The notes: generated from the sequence alone by a model not told the origin. DNA of 29,296 bases from an uncultured Clostridia bacterium (GCA_934234035.1 CAKQHH010000022.1:1-29296); one strand, 5' to 3'; shown: positions 15,564 to 23,947, counted from the stretch's first letter. Translations and numbers: made by a program.

Positions 15564-15968
15564 TTAGTGCCTCACAATCGCCTTCTTCACTGCTTTCCCG
15601 GCCACCGGCACTACCTTCTTCATCGCTTGCCCGGCAGCAGGTGCCACCTTCTTCACCTGCTTCACTGCGACCTGCTGAATTACGCCAACCGCCGCATCCG
15701 TTGCCGGCGCCGCGAGCTTTTTCCCCGCCTTCAGCAGCTTCTCTCTCTGCTCCTCTGCCCGTTTCGCTTTCTTCGCCTCGCATGCATCGCACCGAAAATG
15801 CGTCTTCCCCAGATCCTCAATCTCCGCGAAACACTCCCGGCACACCAGCCCGACCTTCTCCCCGCAAATCGGGCAATAGTTATAGTCCAGCGGCAAATGC
15901 TTCCGCTCCTTGTTGTATCTGCAGTGCACATTTCGGCACCCTTTAATCCGTCTGTCCATCGTTGGCAT
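15564..15968 (-). CDS. Small zinc-ribbon protein with Lys/Ala-rich tail
   Basis: A 134-residue protein, family not recognised. The N-terminal half has four cysteine pairs: Cys11/Cys16, Cys32/Cys35 (YCPICGEK), Cys43/Cys46 (LVCRECF) and Cys60/Cys63 (FRCDACEA), consistent with two zinc ribbons. The rest (about 64-134) is Ala/Lys/Val-rich with repeated KVAPAAG/KVVPVAG units, strongly basic and probably extended or nucleic-acid binding. GGAGG lies 8 nt before the ATG at 15968. It diverges from the DUF3592-like gene. Confidence 0.72.
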   Translation of the reverse strand: MPTMDRRIKGCRNVHCRYNKERKHLPLDYNYCPICGEKVGLVCRECFAEIEDLGKTHFRCDACEAKKAKRAEEQREKLLKAGKKLAAPATDAAVGVIQQVAVKQVKKVAPAAGQAMKKVVPVAGKAVKKAIVRH

Positions 15969-16137
15969 CGCTCATTCCTCCCCGCTTCACTCCCTAAAAA
16001 AAAGTTTCGTCCTTCCAATTCTTCCGCCCGGCCCCAATCTGTGGTACACTCAACCCAGAAAAACCGGCCGCGCTGCTTAGCTCCACTTTAGCATGCCGCG
16101 CCCATCTGTTCAATGAAAAAAAAGGATTGTGATTGAA

Positions 16138-16701
16138 ATGAATTGGAACATTTTCTGGGGACTCTACACGCTGGCTTTCGCCGTCGCTGCCCTGCTGGTG
16201 TGGTACTTCCTGTACTACCGCAAAAAACACTACACCGAGCTCTGCTCCGTCAAAACCACCGGCACCGTCGTCCGCTATTCCGCCGTTCGCTACAACGACA
16301 TCAGCCTGCCCGTGGTGGAATACACGGCAAACGGCCGCACCTACACCGTTGTCGGTCCAAAATTCAGCGCCACCGTCACCAAGTCCTTTTCGTCCCCATT
16401 CCACCGGGCCAAAACCGACATCACCTCGAACCTGACCACCCGGGAGGACCTCCCCAGCGTGCTGAAGCTCAACCTCCGGCAGAACTCCCTCGCCGGCCTT
16501 ACCGAAAGCCCCCTGCTGGAACTGTACCCAATCGGCTCCGAAGTTGATGTATTCTACAACCCCCGCAAGCCCAAAATAGTCTACGTTCAAAGGTTCGCCC
16601 GGCCCCAGAAAGTCCTCTACACCATCATCCTACTCCTGGGTCTCACCTTTTTGGCTGCCGCCCTCTTCATCTTCTTCGGTCCCACCATCACCATGCGCTA
16701 A
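16138..16701 (+). CDS. DUF3592-like membrane protein
   Basis: A 187-residue protein with one membrane helix near each end (about 5-24 and 158-180) and an extracytoplasmic beta-rich domain between them. The central pattern (TTGTVVRYSAVRYND, then PVVEYTANGRTYTVVGP and GSEVDVFYNPRKPKIVYV) matches the DUF3592 type: a short Tyr/Val-rich domain ending in V-x-Y-N/D-P-x-x-P. No function is known for the family. AAGGA is 11 nt before the ATG at 16138; an in-frame GTG at 16129 is too close to it to be preferred. Confidence 0.72.
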   Translation: MNWNIFWGLYTLAFAVAALLVWYFLYYRKKHYTELCSVKTTGTVVRYSAVRYNDISLPVVEYTANGRTYTVVGPKFSATVTKSFSSPFHRAKTDITSNLTTREDLPSVLKLNLRQNSLAGLTESPLLELYPIGSEVDVFYNPRKPKIVYVQRFARPQKVLYTIILLLGLTFLAAALFIFFGPTITMR

Positions 16702-16862
16702 AAAAAAGTTCGTTCCGCCCAGGCCCCGGCGAGGATTTCTTCCAGCTCTTCAATCAAGGAATCCCTCGCCGCCTCTGCGAGGGTATTGGATATTCCGGTG
16801 CGCGGAAAGCGCAACTCCGAAACCCGGAAATCATCTGCCGAAAAGTTCTGTTTATAGAAGCT
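16698..16862 (-). pseudogene. Possible C-terminal remnant of a chromosomal gene at the island edge
   Basis: The minus strand stays open for 54 codons and ends at a TAG that overlaps the DUF3592-like stop. The translation is protein-like, with an amphipathic helix (AEAARDSLIEELEEIL) and a composition like the GC-rich chromosome, but there is no start codon. The open frame is cut by TGA where the AT-rich sequence begins. This would fit a gene truncated when the island arrived. I cannot assign a family. Confidence 0.3.
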
Positions 16863-17100
16863 TCAGTTCCTCCATCATTTCATTAAGCTGTTTTTGCATA
16901 TCAGCAATAACCTGATCCTTCTGCGCGATGGCCTCGGTCAGAAGTTTTATGGTCGTATTCAATTGTGCAATCATATCCATACACTCTTTGATCTGGATAT
17001 CTTCTTCTGATTGTGTCATGTTTTTGCGGAAAGCATATTCAGATGTTTCATACACAAATCGACCGATAGCAAATAAAGCTCCAGTCCTGTGGTACCCCAT
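16852..17100 (-). CDS. Small coiled-coil protein of unknown function
   Basis: An 82-residue ORF in the AT-rich island. The second half (about 30-82: EEDIQIKECMDMIAQLNTTIKLLTEAIAQKDQVIADMQKQLNEM) has clear heptad spacing and should form a coiled coil. The first half (TGALFAIGRFVYETSEYAFRK) is conserved-looking but unrecognised. The start is uncertain: the frame remains open 13 codons upstream of the ATG at 17100 to a TGA, and no good ribosome site is seen. It could be the 3' part of a larger broken gene. Confidence 0.5.
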   Translation of the reverse strand: MGYHRTGALFAIGRFVYETSEYAFRKNMTQSEEDIQIKECMDMIAQLNTTIKLLTEAIAQKDQVIADMQKQLNEMMEELKLL

Positions 17101-17215
17101 CTCCGGAATGTCGGTACCTAATGTTCTTGAACGGCGGTTTCATTACAGAGGAATACTCAAGCTTTTTATTTAAAACTTAAATGAAAACGTACCATATTTT
17201 CTAGTCATACGCTCC

Positions 17216-17776
17216 CTATATCATCCCAGATGATTCTAAAAATTTCAGATACTGCATATATTTCTTTGCCATCATTTTACGTCCACATTCTTCCATAAAA
17301 TCATAATCTGGTTCATCATTATCATCAACTGGCAACATGATACAAGCCTTCTTTGCTCTTTTCAAAGATAACGGTAATGCATTCCCAAAATGATTATGCA
17401 ACCAACCAAAGCAACCAACAATAAAAAGTTCGCAAAATTGATTTGTCAGTTTATCATTTTGGGGAATAAGCGCTGTGGTATTTACATCAATCGTATAATC
17501 ATATGGTTGATAATATCCAAATCCTGTACCACCATCACCATTACTATTCAAAGATATTGTATTAGCTGGAAACAATACACCTGGCTTTTCAACAAACATT
17601 CTGACCCCATTATTTGAAATCTTTGCAGATACAAAAGGATATTGTCCACCTTCTTTTACCGTACCTTTTTTCGCTTTTCCTCGTTCCATACTGAATAAAT
17701 TTCCCAGCGGGATAGCTTTCCAATCTCTTGATTCTAAATCTAGATTATACCCCCCCCCACTTTGACATTTTTGCAT
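17216..17776 (-). CDS. Specificity (target-recognition) domain, HsdS-like, out of frame with the methyltransferase
   Basis: About 180 residues that match one target-recognition half of a Type I/BcgI-like S subunit: WKAIPLGNLFSMERGK at the start, QYPFVSAKISNNGV, then NGDGGTGFGYYQPYDY and a final LPVDDNDEPDYDFMEE conserved helix. The frame overlaps the 3' end of the methyltransferase gene and begins inside the G9 run (17750-17758). No ribosome-binding site precedes its first ATG/TTG codons, so separate translation is unlikely. It reads best as the C-terminal DNA-recognition domain of the upstream protein, currently frameshifted. Only one recognition domain is present; classical S subunits have two. 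Confidence 0.8.
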   Translation of the reverse strand: MQKCQSGGGYNLDLESRDWKAIPLGNLFSMERGKAKKGTVKEGGQYPFVSAKISNNGVRMFVEKPGVLFPANTISLNSNGDGGTGFGYYQPYDYTIDVNTTALIPQNDKLTNQFCELFIVGCFGWLHNHFGNALPLSLKRAKKACIMLPVDDNDEPDYDFMEECGRKMMAKKYMQYLKFLESSGMI

Positions 17777-19709
17777 CAATGTCTAGTTCGGCAAGACGTT
17801 GTTCAACTTCACCTCCTGCAAACAGATACTCTCGATTCTGCATCACCATAGAAAATTCAAAACTCAGGTAATCCCCAATCACTTTTTCAAAATCAGATTC
17901 TGTCGGAATTTCGTCGTTGAAATAATAAAAACTATGTAACCATTCATCATCTGGCTGTACAGTTGATTCAACACAGAATTTTGATGGTGCTTCAATACGT
18001 CCATTCCATACATCAAGAAGATGCTGTCTCTTATCTTTTGCACTATCACCTTCAACCAATCCAACATGTGCTCTTACTTCATATCCATCTTCTCTGAAAT
18101 CAATAAATTTGCACACCTTATCTTCTGGATGTGGTTCGTGTGCTGTAAATACTGCAATTACAGGATTTGTACCTACCCCATAAAAAGTATCTGTATTACA
18201 AGTGATTACACCTTCCAATGTATGATGTTTCATGATACTTTCTTTAAATGCCTGCTCTGCTTTTGTCTTTCCAGTCATAGATGACTGTGGAACAATCACA
18301 GCTGCTCTCGCACCAACTACTAATGAGTCAAGAAGATGTTCTACAAATGAAAGCTCATATTGTGAAGGGTCATCTTTCGTTCCCTGACTATATGGCGGAT
18401 TCATCATACCGACAGTTGCACCTTTTAACTGCACTTGTGCTGGATTCTGTTTCAAGAAATCCTGACACCAGATATTGCTATTACCATCATCACGAAGAAT
18501 CATATTTGTACAGGCAATCGCAAACATATTGCTCTGCAATTCATAGCCGTGCAACTGCTTCTTTCTGATACTCTTCCTCTTGGTTTCATTGTCGGTAGCT
18601 GCAATCATGTGATGCATTGCTGCAACAAGAAATCCGGCTGTTCCACACGTCGGATCAAGAACAATATCATCAGGCTGTACGTTCAACAAATCACAAAACA
18701 ATTCACAGATATGAGCTGGTGTAAGAACAATACCTAGCGTTTGTCCATCTCCACCTGAATAACTCATAAATTCACCATAAAACCGACCAATGAAATCCTC
18801 AGCGGATGATTTATATTTGATATTGTCGAATACATTCTTCTTTAGGAATTCTGCATAATATTTTAACGGTGTTTTTTTCAGCTTATCGTCAATCTCATTC
18901 AGTCTTGCACTGGTTTTAATGATCGCAAACTCACTCATGAGCTTATCACGTTTTGCATCTGGCCCAACATTAGAACGTTTTAAACGTTTTTGAATAGCAT
19001 TATAAACTTTTTCCCCATCGGTATCGAGATTATCTCCTGTCAATGAATCAATAGAAAAGCTACCACTTTCTATTTCATCTAAGGCTAATAAAATTCCAGA
19101 AACGACTAGAGGTTTATCTTGATCCTTCAATGAGCCATATGTACGAAGATACTCATGAAGTATAGCAGCATCTTTCAGAATCTGCTCTGTTGTCTTTTCC
19201 ACATCTGTCTTTTCCTTCAGAACATTCTTTAAATAGTACTCGTAAATATTCAGCTGAGTGAACATTGTGAATGATTCAACATCTTCCAGCTCTATGTAAC
19301 CTTCTCTATCATCAACATATAGTGGTGTAATCTTGTGATGCTTTTCATCACCTGATACACCAATAGCAAATACTCTCTTAAACGAGCTATTCTGTGCAAT
19401 ATGCTTGGCGTAGAAATATGCACCATTCACCGCATAATCAGTAATTGCTTTTGTTGTAGTTTCAATAAGTGATGTATCAGTCAGTTTTTCATGTTTAGCT
19501 AAATCTGCTTTATCTTCAATGACAATTACAAAACCATTCACAACTGCCACATATTCAGGATAACCCGCATTTCCAGTTCCGCGCTTGGAAGCTGTTGACA
19601 GTGCTTCGTTAATCTCTTTCACTTCACTTCCTTGTGCGGTAAACTGAATCTTACATTTATCTAACTGAGAAGCAACCCATAAATCAGTTTTTACTTCTTT
19701 CTTTGCCAT
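17745..19709 (-). CDS. Nuclease-methyltransferase (Type IIG/BcgI-A-like), truncated by a frameshift at a G9 tract
   Basis: A 654-residue restriction-modification protein. The N-terminal domain has a PD-(D/E)xK-like nuclease core: GYPEYVAVVNG then VIEDKAD with Glu65 and Lys67. A helical region (about 160-310) follows, then an N6-adenine methyltransferase domain of HsdM type with motif I DPTCGTAGF (352-360) and catalytic NPPY (437-440). A last helix (about 605-645) leads to the end SKWGGV. The last codons read through nine G (17750-17758 on the plus strand as C) and stop at TAA. With eight G the frame would continue into the recognition domain for about 830 residues in total. AAGGAG lies about 8 nt before the ATG at 19709. 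Confidence 0.9.
   Translation of the reverse strand: MAKKEVKTDLWVASQLDKCKIQFTAQGSEVKEINEALSTASKRGTGNAGYPEYVAVVNGFVIVIEDKADLAKHEKLTDTSLIETTTKAITDYAVNGAYFYAKHIAQNSSFKRVFAIGVSGDEKHHKITPLYVDDREGYIELEDVESFTMFTQLNIYEYYLKNVLKEKTDVEKTTEQILKDAAILHEYLRTYGSLKDQDKPLVVSGILLALDEIESGSFSIDSLTGDNLDTDGEKVYNAIQKRLKRSNVGPDAKRDKLMSEFAIIKTSARLNEIDDKLKKTPLKYYAEFLKKNVFDNIKYKSSAEDFIGRFYGEFMSYSGGDGQTLGIVLTPAHICELFCDLLNVQPDDIVLDPTCGTAGFLVAAMHHMIAATDNETKRKSIRKKQLHGYELQSNMFAIACTNMILRDDGNSNIWCQDFLKQNPAQVQLKGATVGMMNPPYSQGTKDDPSQYELSFVEHLLDSLVVGARAAVIVPQSSMTGKTKAEQAFKESIMKHHTLEGVITCNTDTFYGVGTNPVIAVFTAHEPHPEDKVCKFIDFREDGYEVRAHVGLVEGDSAKDKRQHLLDVWNGRIEAPSKFCVESTVQPDDEWLHSFYYFNDEIPTESDFEKVIGDYLSFEFSMVMQNREYLFAGGEVEQRLAELDIDAKMSKWGGV
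17750..17758 (-). repeat. G9 homopolymer, probable phase-variation switch
   Basis: Nine consecutive G on the coding (minus) strand within AT-rich DNA, exactly at the junction of the methyltransferase and recognition domains. A count of 8 or 11 would join the two frames; 9 gives an early stop six codons later. Confidence 0.8.
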
Positions 19710-19746
19710 GTATGTCTCTCCTTAATGCAGTGCTTTCATATACTCA

Positions 19747-20001
19747 TTAAAATTCATTGGATGTTAAAAAATCATTCACTATTCTGTTTAAAACATCTGT
19801 CATCTTTGTATCATTTGATAAACAATACATTTTCAATCTTCTTTTCATGTCATTTGTCATGTAGAACTGAACCGGAACCATTTTCTGATTTTCATGATTT
19901 TCTGCTGACAACGATAAAGCTTTCCCCTTTGTCTGTTCCAGATATGATTTTTCCTCAACCGTTCGCTTTTTTTGACGAACTTTGGATCTTTTTTCAGTCA
20001 T
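19747..20001 (-). CDS. Small ribbon-helix-helix-type DNA-binding protein
   Basis: An 84-residue basic protein. The N-terminal half is Lys/Arg-rich and unstructured-looking. The C-terminal half (MVPVQFYMTNDMKRRLKMYCLSNDTKMTDVLNRIVNDFL) fits the ribbon-helix-helix fold: a short beta strand, then two helices split by a turn. Such proteins repress their own operons or act in plasmid partition. The frame is open to 20046, but an AAAGGG sequence upstream of the ATG at 20001 favours the shorter form. It lies 37 bp upstream of the nuclease-methyltransferase gene and probably shares its transcript, so it may control it. Confidence 0.7.
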   Translation of the reverse strand: MTEKRSKVRQKKRTVEEKSYLEQTKGKALSLSAENHENQKMVPVQFYMTNDMKRRLKMYCLSNDTKMTDVLNRIVNDFLTSNEF

Positions 20002-20057
20002 GTTTTTAAACACCCTTTCAAAACAGTGCAACTTATTACCAATCATCCATTTTTCAT

Positions 20058-20092
20058 GATTTCATTATTTCATGAAATCACCATATCATGAT
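20058..20092. promoter_or_regulatory. Dyads upstream of the ribbon-helix-helix gene, possible operator
   Basis: GATTTCAT (20058-20065) and ATGAAATC (20072-20079) form an inverted repeat with a 6-bp gap, followed by ATCATGAT (20085-20092). Together they lie 57-91 bp upstream of the start codon. This would suit auto-repression by the small DNA-binding protein. Confidence 0.4.
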
Positions 20093-20174
20093 AGCGCAGT
20101 GAATTTCAAGTAATTTTTATGCCTTAGACTTTTCTATTACAAAAAACCGCAGCCCGGATGCGTTCGAGGACAGA

Positions 20175-20277
20175 GGAGGTGTAGTTTTATTAATTGCAAA
20201 ATTCCCCGAGAAAAAACGAACAATCTAAAAACCACACCTCCAAAGTCGGGTTCATATCCAACCTTGGAGGTGTAGTT
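20175..20277 (-). terminator. Terminator of the flavoprotein-permease operon, with a third competing arm
   Basis: On the minus strand a stem made of 20264-20277 and 20228-20241 (ACTACACCTCC.. paired with ..GGAGGTGTGGT) is followed by TTTTTAG and should terminate the permease transcript. A third copy of the arm at 20175-20188 can pair with the same central arm, so the two hairpins exclude each other. The closing TTTTTT after CTGCGG near 20142-20147 could give a second, weak stop. Confidence 0.6.
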
Positions 20278-20348
20278 CTTTGTGTCATTCTCTTCTTCTA
20301 ACCGTTATACGCGCTAGAGGTTATTTGTACATCTATGCAAAGCTATAT

Positions 20349-21515
20349 TTATTTCGCTTCATCCATCGCCTTGCATTCCGCTTCGCGTGCTTCCCATTCA
20401 CCATAAGGGGTTTTAAGCTCTTCAATGAGATTTCTTCCTTTTCCCTTCAGATACTTAATTCTTGCAATGAAGTAAATTACAGCTACAGCCATATACGCAA
20501 GAATGATGAGGTAAACACTTGCTCCGAGAGCCTTGAATGCCGAGAAAGCGAGGAATGCAGCAACTACGGCAGCGAATACCGATAACACGATAATCATTCC
20601 GTACTTGAATTTGATTCCGGCATGATTACATGCATGAGGGTACTTCTTCTTGAGGAAGAACGGTACGATGCATGTTGGAATGTCCGACAGTGCATTAACT
20701 GCCGAGAATACGGTCATGAGTACTCCGAAAGAGGATCCCGTCAGTACACATATAATTGCAAACAGCATGACATAGATCAGAATTCCTGTCGAAACACCAT
20801 TCTTGTTTTTCTTTGCAAGCGCCTTTGGAAATACGCCGCAGTCTGCAGCGGCCTGAATCTGAGCACATGTAAGTATGATTACCGGAACCATTGAAGTAAG
20901 TACGCCACACAGAGGACCGCCTACTACAAAGAATACCACCAGACCCGGATTCATGAATCCTTTCGCAACATCGGACAGGGTTGTAACTGTATCCCCATCC
21001 ATGCAGCCAAGTGTCACAACTGCCATGAGAATGTAAATAAATGCAACGATTATAGGGGCGAGGATAAGAGCAAGAGGAATATCTCTTCTTGGATTCTTTA
21101 CCTCATCCGCAATCTGCGATACTGCAGTTCCTCCCGAGAGGCATGATGCAAATACGGATACCGCCGCTCCAATCGAACTTATTTTTATTCCACCTCCAAA
21201 TGCCTCTCCGATGGAAAGCTGCGATGCATCTATATTTGGAATTCCAAGAACGATATAGACAGCTACAGCTACCATCATTACTACAACAATCAGTGAATTA
21301 ATGGATGCAAACAGATACGTTCCCATATATGCCATAATTCCGTATATAACGAGAATCGCTACGGAAACCAATGTTTCATGACCTTTTAGTCCTGTGAATA
21401 TCGAACAGAAATAATCCGAAAACAGAACCGCGAACACGGAAACCAGAACAGGCTGCAGCAAATTCTGAACAGCCATATAAAGGCCTACCGCTGGATGAAT
21501 CAATTTAGTCGGCAT
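20349..21515 (-). pseudogene. APC-superfamily amino-acid permease lacking its N-terminus
   Basis: The 388 residues from the first Met contain about ten membrane helices and typical APC features such as SQIADEVKNPRRDIPLALI. The frame stays open for 28 codons upstream, and those residues also look like permease (LAASFPAVYSSSIIPASGSFF, a third-helix region), up to the TAG of the ferredoxin gene in the same frame. There is no start codon or ribosome site in between. The first two helices, which carry the substrate-binding glycine motif in this superfamily, are therefore missing. It is probably a deletion product and non-functional. The C-terminus is intact with a charged tail. Confidence 0.75.
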
Positions 21516-21599
21516 CAGGAAGAAACTTCCGGATGCAGGTATAATTGATGATGAATATACGGCAGGAAAGCTGGCTGCAAGCTTGTATATCGTACTTCT

Positions 21600-21893
21600 C
21601 TACTTCTCAGCCGGTTCCGGAATTGCATCCACGAATTTTGTTCTGTTCATAATCGGATGTTCCAGTCGAATCGCACCTTCCACCGGACACTGAAGCACGC
21701 AAGCGCCGCAATACCAGCATTCACCCGGCCATGCAACGATTGGGTGTTCTCCTTTCACGGTGCTTGGAAGTAGCACATCGCAATGACATGTCTTCGCACA
21801 TGTATTGCATCCTATACACTTCGTTTCATCAAATTGAATAGGATTTGCACTGCATGGTACAACGGAAACCCTGAGTTCGTTCATCTTCTTCAT
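21600..21893 (-). CDS. Ferredoxin-type 2x[4Fe-4S] subunit (AprB-like)
   Basis: A 97-residue electron-transfer subunit with two complete cluster motifs: Cys26/29/32/36 (CIGCNTCAKTC) and Cys59/62/65/69 (CWYCGACVLQC). The C-terminal HPIMNRTKFVD resembles the tail of AprB-type partners of flavoprotein reductases. The ATG at 21893 overlaps the flavoprotein stop as TAATG, with GGAGGT 8 nt upstream, so the two subunits should be made in equal amounts. It would pass electrons to or from the FAD subunit. Confidence 0.9.
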   Translation of the reverse strand: MKKMNELRVSVVPCSANPIQFDETKCIGCNTCAKTCHCDVLLPSTVKGEHPIVAWPGECWYCGACVLQCPVEGAIRLEHPIMNRTKFVDAIPEPAEK

Positions 21894-23830
21894 TACTTCT
21901 TACCTCCGTTGATATAATCCTGATTATGCTTCTCATACTCGCTCTTGAGATCACCAAAGTAATCGAGTTCGATATCCCCTCTTACCGGAACGCCGTTCTC
22001 CTTGTGGATTGTAATAAAATGATGATCTTCTGAAGGATCCATTTCCGGATAATCACTTCTCGTGAAATTCAGAGTCTTGGAACTGGATTTTCTCATTCTG
22101 CAGGCCTCAATAATCATCTCTGCAACCTCGAGAATATCCAGAACCTCATGGGTACGGACAAGGTCATGAGTATTGTGACAGGACAGCTGCGGCACGATTT
22201 CTTCTCTGTAGCTCTTCAGAAGATCCAGGCCCTGTACCAGCAGCGCCTCATTCTTAATGGCACCGCAGTAATTTCTCATGCACTTCGTAATTGCCCAATT
22301 GAGTTCCTTCCACGAATATCCTTCTTCCACATACATCGGCGCATAGAGTCGCTCGATCTCATCGTCCACCTGTTTTCTGTCATACGGAGTAAGCTCAATG
22401 CTGTCAGAGTACGCGGATGCCTTACGTCCTGCATAATATCCTGTTGCTGCAGCAAATCCTGCACAATCAGAACCAAACAGCTGGTCGCCGGCAGCGTAGA
22501 TTCCATCAATGTTCGTCTTCAGATCCCAGTCGTGCATAATACCGCCCGGTGCACCGAAAAGCTGTCTCTCATCATCGCTGAAGGAAGCGGATGTCCAACC
22601 CGTTCCATATACTTGCATTGCTTTCTTTGCCGGATCGAAGCCTCTTCTGTTGTAATAATCTAAAACAGGAACCGCCGTCTTGCCCTCGTTTCCGATCATC
22701 ATTCCCCAGATTACATCTCTTTCCTGCTTCGGCAGTCTTGACATATCTGCGTAGAACGGAAGCTTATAGCCGCGTTTCATCAGTTCGTCGAAAGGAACGG
22801 TCTCCGGTCCTCTGTATTCGTACTTAGGCTCATCAATTACTCCGCCCTTCAGGAAGAACTTCTGTCCCGGAGCCGGGTAGAATCTTTCTTTTACAGTCTT
22901 TAATTCATTGCCGTCTCTGTCCAGGTAAGGAATCTCAACGCCTCTGGAGTCCACCATTGTGCACGCATACCAAGTGTTGTGATTGTTACCTGCACTGTAC
23001 GGAGGGAAGCTGGATCCCGCAGCGGAGAACTCTGCTCTTACACTCTTCTCCATCATGGTAAATTCCATGCCCACTCTGTATCCCATGGCATGTCCGGAGC
23101 CGATGGAGTTGAACGGTCTGAATTCACACAGTCCCGGCAGGTCTGCATTAAACAGCCACAATCTTGCCGGTCTGGACATTGTCAGGATGGTAGATTTCGA
23201 ATGGAACACTCTGATTTTTCCGGTATGGGTATCCATTCCGATTGCGCCTACGCCTCTCTTCTTTCCGTCCACCTCTGCGGTCATAAGAGCCGTAGCTTCC
23301 GTATAGTCACAAACCTTTACGCCCAGTTTCTTGAGTTCTGCAAGCAGCGCCGGTTTAAAAGTCTTTCCCCATACTCTCAAAGTAAACTTATTCTCATAGT
23401 CATATGCGAACATCAGCTTGGTCTCTTCGTCTCTGAAATCAGCACCGACAAATTCATCATCCGTATCTCTGATTTTTCCGCCAATTTCCTCAAGATCTTC
23501 GAGTCTGTCCCAACCTTCTTCGCAGCAAATATAGTGTGCGATACCATTGGACAGATGGTCCTGCTCATCCACATAAGCTTCGGCAATTTCTTTTGAAGTT
23601 ACCTTTGAACATGGATTGGTGCATGCGGATTCCCAATGGTCAAAACCCGTTCCTGCAGCACCGCTTCTAACGGTTGCACCTTTTTCAACAAGGACGACCC
23701 TTTCCCCTCTTCTGGCAGCGGATAATGCTGCGAAACAACCGGCGATTCCTCCACCGAGAACGAGTACGTCAGATTCAATGTGTTCTTCCTGGCCAAACTC
23801 ATTCGCATAAGGCCATTTGATTTCGCTCAT
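21893..23830 (-). CDS. FAD-dependent oxidoreductase, fumarate reductase/AprA superfamily
   Basis: A 645-residue flavoprotein. The N-terminal FAD-binding fold is clear: DVLVLGGGIAGCFAALSAARRG (GGGIAG at 26-31) and acidic Glu49 at the end of the second strand. A second FAD contact GIYAAGDQLFG lies near residue 455. The C-terminal helical region (RTHEVLDILEVAEMIIEAC) is as in AprA and fumarate-reductase flavoproteins. Its partner is the adjoining ferredoxin subunit. Adenylylsulfate reductase activity is not implied: no sat or other sulfate genes are nearby, so the substrate is unknown. GAGG lies 7-8 nt before the ATG at 23830. It is probably controlled by the divergent GntR regulator. Confidence 0.87.
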   Translation of the reverse strand: MSEIKWPYANEFGQEEHIESDVLVLGGGIAGCFAALSAARRGERVVLVEKGATVRSGAAGTGFDHWESACTNPCSKVTSKEIAEAYVDEQDHLSNGIAHYICCEEGWDRLEDLEEIGGKIRDTDDEFVGADFRDEETKLMFAYDYENKFTLRVWGKTFKPALLAELKKLGVKVCDYTEATALMTAEVDGKKRGVGAIGMDTHTGKIRVFHSKSTILTMSRPARLWLFNADLPGLCEFRPFNSIGSGHAMGYRVGMEFTMMEKSVRAEFSAAGSSFPPYSAGNNHNTWYACTMVDSRGVEIPYLDRDGNELKTVKERFYPAPGQKFFLKGGVIDEPKYEYRGPETVPFDELMKRGYKLPFYADMSRLPKQERDVIWGMMIGNEGKTAVPVLDYYNRRGFDPAKKAMQVYGTGWTSASFSDDERQLFGAPGGIMHDWDLKTNIDGIYAAGDQLFGSDCAGFAAATGYYAGRKASAYSDSIELTPYDRKQVDDEIERLYAPMYVEEGYSWKELNWAITKCMRNYCGAIKNEALLVQGLDLLKSYREEIVPQLSCHNTHDLVRTHEVLDILEVAEMIIEACRMRKSSSKTLNFTRSDYPEMDPSEDHHFITIHKENGVPVRGDIELDYFGDLKSEYEKHNQDYINGGKK

Positions 23831-23900
23831 GAATATTCCTCTCTTTCTATCATATTCCGAGTGTTAAGTTGAGATGATTATACATCCTTATTTTGTGGAA

Positions 23901-23918
23901 TGCAATATGCATTTTGCA
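23901..23918. promoter_or_regulatory. Candidate GntR operator
   Basis: TGCAATATGCATTTTGCA is an 18-bp inverted repeat with 8 of 9 pairs matching. ATTTTGCA then repeats directly and TTGCAA follows at 23931. It lies between the divergent flavoprotein and GntR genes, where an FCD-type regulator would bind. Confidence 0.5.
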
Positions 23919-23947
23919 TTTTGCACAATCTTGCAATTAAGTTTATC

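Noticed and set aside
20240..20262. tRNA-like GGGTTCATATCC arm
   Set aside because: Only a T-arm-like loop inside a terminator hairpin; no acceptor stem, D arm or anticodon arm.
21600..21602. Read-through of the ferredoxin TAG (for example by pyrrolysine) to make a ferredoxin-permease fusion
   Set aside because: Nothing suggests TAG is decoded here, the ferredoxin ends where its family ends, and the permease lacks its first helices. A deletion is simpler.
21893..23830. Adenylylsulfate reductase of sulfate respiration
   Set aside because: Similarity is at superfamily level only, and no sulfate adenylyltransferase or other dissimilatory sulfate genes are in the window.
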